Notes under the pieces: model-generated | Told to the model about the DNA's origin: nothing | What the model saw: only the letters and a program-made list of their open reading frames with translations | Databases searched by the model: none | Program-made: the position numbers and the translations under genes | Shown here: positions 7,211 through 9,377 of the stretch, piece by piece | How positions within the stretch are numbered: the first letter of the stretch is position 1 | Layout: each line of letters begins with the position of its first letter | From: an uncultured Bacteroidales bacterium | GTDB taxonomy: Bacteria; Bacteroidota; Bacteroidia; Bacteroidales; UBA932 | Reading direction: 5' to 3' | DNA: 9,377 nt | Assembly: GCA_910585445.1 (NCBI GenBank) | Contig: CAJUEK010000071.1 | Location: 1-9,377 of the forward strand

Positions 7211-7888
7211 ATGAAAAGAACTAAAACAAACGACATTCCTAATTTCTATTTTTTCAGAAGCAGAGGATATTTGGCCACTGTTCAGGCAAGATCCATTCTA
7301 TTTAGAGAAGCGATTGACAATCATGAATATGGACTTAAACGAGACATTTACGACAACATGATAGTCGGACAATATGAAGGATATGAGTTCCCTATCGAGT
7401 TCAAGCAGGACAAAGAATACGGAAGCAGATTGAGAGACGTGCTTGACACTGGATATCCTCCGGCCTATCTCATTTCGGACAGGTTCAGGGATCTTCTGAC
7501 TGAATACAATGTCACAGGCTGGAAGACCTACCCGATAAGACTTTACGACAAGAAAGGTAATCTAATCAACGGGTACAATGGCCTCTCCTTCACGGGAAGA
7601 GGCGGAGATTTTGATGCCTGGCCGGAATATAATGAAGATATTCCTTGGTATGAAAAGGACAGATTGACAAAGAAAGGGATCTACAACATCAACAACTGGG
7701 ACGGCTCAGACATCTTTATGATCAGAAGAGCTGTTCTGATGACGGAAAGAGTCATGAAACTGATAAAGAAAAACAAGATTGATGCAGTCTATTTCGAAAA
7801 ATTATCAGACAAATATGACATAATAGGAACAGAGGAGTACATGCAGAAGCACAGGCTGTGCGAATATAATGAACCGGTTATTCGTTAA
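7211..7888 (+). CDS. Putative immunity protein B (Imm11/Imm43-like), paralogue of immunity A
   Basis: A 225-residue cytosolic protein, the presumed partner of orphan tail B and located 11 bases behind it. The N-terminal 60 residues (MKRTKTNDIPNFYFFRSRGY and on) differ from immunity A at many positions and are 2 residues shorter. Residues from EFPIEFKQ to about KIDAVYFEKLSD are identical because the DNA is identical. It carries a 9-residue C-terminal extension (CEYNEPVIR) missing from copy A, which suggests this copy keeps the ancestral 3' end. Both genes begin ATGAAAAG after a short AT-rich spacer, the usual style of Bacteroidales starts. The function is inferred. It may protect against siblings that carry tail B on their RHS core. 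Confidence 0.72.
   Translation: MKRTKTNDIPNFYFFRSRGYLATVQARSILFREAIDNHEYGLKRDIYDNMIVGQYEGYEFPIEFKQDKEYGSRLRDVLDTGYPPAYLISDRFRDLLTEYNVTGWKTYPIRLYDKKGNLINGYNGLSFTGRGGDFDAWPEYNEDIPWYEKDRLTKKGIYNINNWDGSDIFMIRRAVLMTERVMKLIKKNKIDAVYFEKLSDKYDIIGTEEYMQKHRLCEYNEPVIR
7385..7810 (+). repeat. 426-bp perfect direct repeat, copy 2 (immunity gene B)
   Basis: Identical to 6449-6874 by direct comparison. See copy 1 for the bounding mismatches. Confidence 0.95.
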
Positions 7889-7912
7889 TGCGGATATATC
7901 GCTTTATATTTG
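7881..7912 (+). promoter_or_regulatory. Candidate Bacteroidetes promoter of the LytTR-membrane protein operon
   Basis: TATATTTG at 7905-7912 matches the -7 consensus TAnnTTTG in full. TTCG at 7881-7884 is a near match to the -33 TTTG with a 20-base spacer, a good distance for this promoter class. The -33 part overlaps the last codons of immunity gene B. The predicted transcript starts about 15 bases before the LytTR ATG at 7933, so the LytTR pair is probably transcribed separately from the RHS locus. Confidence 0.6.
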
Positions 7913-7932
7913 CAAAGGGAAACGGATGAAAG

Positions 7933-8319
7933 ATGAAAGAACTGATTTTACAGAATACGGGAAGTGAGCTGCTTAAGGTGAGGCCGTCGGATATTTTGTA
8001 TATTGAGTCTGACGGGAATTATTGCCGGATGATTCTGACCGGAGGGTTCAGTCAGCAGCTTTGGTTCAGCCGGCAGAAATTCATATCCGCGATAAGCAGC
8101 CAGATGAAAAGCGAAAGGCCTGTTTTTGTTGTGGTGGGGCGGAGCTGGATAATCAACATGAACTATATTTACAGGATAAACCCGCTCCTGGGAGAACTCG
8201 TGCTCTTTGATCCCTGTAACCCTTCACAGATAAAGCTGCATGCGTCCCAGGATGCTCTCAACAGGCTTAAAAACGAAATAATGGCATTAAACAAGACTGG
8301 AGACTATGGGAAAGAATGA
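7933..8319 (+). CDS. Stand-alone LytTR DNA-binding domain regulator
   Basis: A 128-residue protein made almost only of a LytTR DNA-binding domain. Residues 18-35 (PSDILYIESDGNYCRMIL) match the typical LytTR opening (I..IES/ADGNY). Residues 69-82 (GRSWIINMNYIYRI) match the conserved R-S-x-I-I-N-x-x-Y-I-x-x-I segment. There is no receiver domain, so activity is not set by a response-regulator phosphorylation site. Start choice: ATG 7933 is in the frame of the domain; the nearby ATG at 7926 is in another frame. It overlaps the next gene by 14 bases, implying translational coupling to a membrane protein that may sense or anchor a signal. Its targets are unknown. The RHS promoter or its own promoter are candidates by proximity only. 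Confidence 0.88.
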   Translation: MKELILQNTGSELLKVRPSDILYIESDGNYCRMILTGGFSQQLWFSRQKFISAISSQMKSERPVFVVVGRSWIINMNYIYRINPLLGELVLFDPCNPSQIKLHASQDALNRLKNEIMALNKTGDYGKE

Positions 8320-9178
8320 ATATACGGACGATGATGTCGTAATCATCGGAGGAAGCGAGTGGAAACCTTCCGAAGATAAAAAGGGCCGCACGGGCGGAAG
8401 GTCAGGCAGGAGGAAAACCTTGATTGTTTCATTGGCCGTGCTTGTCTTGCTGCCTGCTGTTGCTTATGCCGTTTGGGGTGTATGCAATATGATGCAATTT
8501 CCAAAGTCAAGACCGGACCATGAAATTGTTTCCATGCTTTCCGCAAAACCTGAGGGTGTGCCTGGAGTGAGCAGAAATGACGAGGAGATAATGGGGGTGA
8601 AGCTGGAGATATTTTCCATATCAGGGCTTCATGCGCATTTCGCTGACAGCGTGCCGGACTGCTCTGACACATCCGTATATCTGGTGACACGCAGTGCTGA
8701 CTACCGTATATGGAAGGACTCAAGAAAGATGCTCGGTGATTTTGTGCAGGACGGGATAGTCCTTTCCAGGGACACTTGGCGGGCAGGCTTCATGGCAATC
8801 TCAGACGGAAATGCACAGATAGGGATAAGCCGCTGGAACAAAGTTTTCAGATATGTCGTCAGGCATGGCGGCTCATTTTTCCGCCAGATGGCGATAGTTT
8901 CTGCAGGCACAAGATGCGACCGGCAATATATTCTCAAAGGCAAGGTGACGCGGTGCGCATATGCGAGGGATGAAAACGGCAAGATGTATTTTGTCCAGAC
9001 CAGCGATGCAGAGACCTTATATGGATTTGCTGATGCGCTGATTGAGTATGGTTTCATAGATGCCGTATATGTGACAGGAGGAGCGCAGGAAGACCTGTTC
9101 TACCGCGATGCGGACGGTGTCCCGCACGGAAGTTACACCGATGACAAGCCACATAAGCTTGTCGTATGGACAAAATGA
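8306..9178 (+). CDS. Single-pass membrane protein with NAGPA/DUF2233-like (phosphodiester glycosidase) outer domain
   Basis: A 290-residue protein. Residues 1-37 are hydrophilic and end in a basic patch (GGRSGRRK). Residues 38-60 form one hydrophobic membrane segment, so the positive-inside rule puts the large C-terminal part in the periplasm. In that part, FMAISDGNAQIGIS, HGGSFFRQMAIVSAG, KGKVTRCAYARDENGKMYFV, then FADALIEYGFIDAVYVTGG resemble in order the NAGPA/DUF2233 fold (family pattern: repeated turns, R-x-A-x-G/A-x-D-x-x-G-x-x-Y, then D-A-x-x-x-D-G-G). The Asp of the usual DGG is Thr 257 here, so catalysis is doubtful. The ATG at 8306 lies inside the end of the LytTR gene, so the two are an operon pair. 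A role with the LytTR protein is inferred from overlap only. Family assignment is by memory of motifs. Confidence 0.6.
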   Translation: MGKNEYTDDDVVIIGGSEWKPSEDKKGRTGGRSGRRKTLIVSLAVLVLLPAVAYAVWGVCNMMQFPKSRPDHEIVSMLSAKPEGVPGVSRNDEEIMGVKLEIFSISGLHAHFADSVPDCSDTSVYLVTRSADYRIWKDSRKMLGDFVQDGIVLSRDTWRAGFMAISDGNAQIGISRWNKVFRYVVRHGGSFFRQMAIVSAGTRCDRQYILKGKVTRCAYARDENGKMYFVQTSDAETLYGFADALIEYGFIDAVYVTGGAQEDLFYRDADGVPHGSYTDDKPHKLVVWTK

Positions 9179-9233
9179 CCGCTATATAACCGGCATATGA
9201 ACCGAATGACAATAATTGACTGAATATAAATAA
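9179..9233. other. Short intergenic gap, no clear terminator
   Basis: 55 AT-rich bases between the membrane protein and the truncated flavodoxin-like ORF. I see no GC-rich hairpin followed by a T-run and no TAnnTTTG box. Confidence 0.5.
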
Positions 9234-9347
9234 ATGAACAATACATATCTCATGACTTTCTCCCCTACCGGGACATCCAGAAAAGTCGGTCAGGCGATTC
9301 TGAAAGGAATTGGCTCAGACGGAAATATAATTATTGCTGTCCGATAA
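9234..9347 (+). pseudogene. Truncated flavodoxin-like / EFR1-type ferredoxin gene start
   Basis: A 37-codon ORF beginning MNNTYLMTFSPTGTSRKVGQ and ending at TAA 9345-9347. The segment FSPTGTSRKV followed by a helix (GQAILKGIG) is the FMN-phosphate loop found at the N-terminus of flavodoxin-like domains of EFR1-family ferredoxins, which are normally several times longer. Here the similarity fades after GIG and all three frames close soon after, so the gene appears cut or decayed. It has a plausible start (aataaATG). It could be a remnant of a gene interrupted by insertion of the accessory locus or of an element to its right. The fragment is short, so the assignment is moderate. Confidence 0.55.
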
Positions 9348-9377
9348 AACTTTTTGAAGCGAAACAAAATTAGGACT
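9348..9377. other. Window edge, unassigned
   Basis: The last 30 bases after the truncated ORF show no recognisable feature. The breakpoint that truncated the flavodoxin-like gene probably lies between about 9310 and the window end. Confidence 0.4.

Overview
The window reads as a Bacteroidales (Bacteroides/Phocaeicola-like) accessory locus. Support comes from a Bacteroidetes-type RHS protein, two promoters with a -7 box of the TAnnTTTG form (TATATTTG before the RHS gene and before the LytTR gene), weak Shine-Dalgarno signals, and a stand-alone LytTR regulator. All genes lie on the + strand.

Layout. Bases 1-288 hold no convincing gene, but contain an AT-rich inverted repeat and a good Bacteroidetes promoter. 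Bases 289-6252 encode a 1987-residue secreted RHS/YD-repeat protein. It has a Sec signal peptide, a Bacteroidetes RHS N-terminal region, YD repeats, an RHS-associated core, a hydrophobic pre-toxin segment, and a C-terminal nuclease-like toxin tail with an AHH motif (HNH/Endo VII superfamily style). A small gene follows (6269-6925) that is probably its immunity protein. After it comes a second, coreless copy of the toxin tail (about 6937-7199), in which the AHH motif reads AYH, and then a second immunity gene (7211-7888). The locus is therefore a tandem pair of tail+immunity modules (unit offset about 941 bp), with only the first attached to an RHS core.

The two modules are a mosaic. The toxin heads are about 90% identical over 188 bp (19 differences). 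The toxin ends and immunity N-termini are clearly diverged. The last two thirds of the immunity genes share 426 bp without a single difference. This points to duplication followed by recent gene conversion, with variation kept in one contiguous patch that may set toxin-immunity specificity.

Downstream, behind its own promoter, is a probable two-gene operon with a 14-bp overlap: a stand-alone LytTR DNA-binding protein (7933-8319) and a single-pass membrane protein whose outer domain resembles phosphodiester glycosidase/NAGPA (DUF2233) proteins (8306-9178). At the right edge a 37-codon ORF (9234-9347) looks like the 5' end of a flavodoxin-like (EFR1-type ferredoxin) gene cut short. No CRISPR array, tRNA, rRNA, intact transposase or clear intrinsic terminator was seen.
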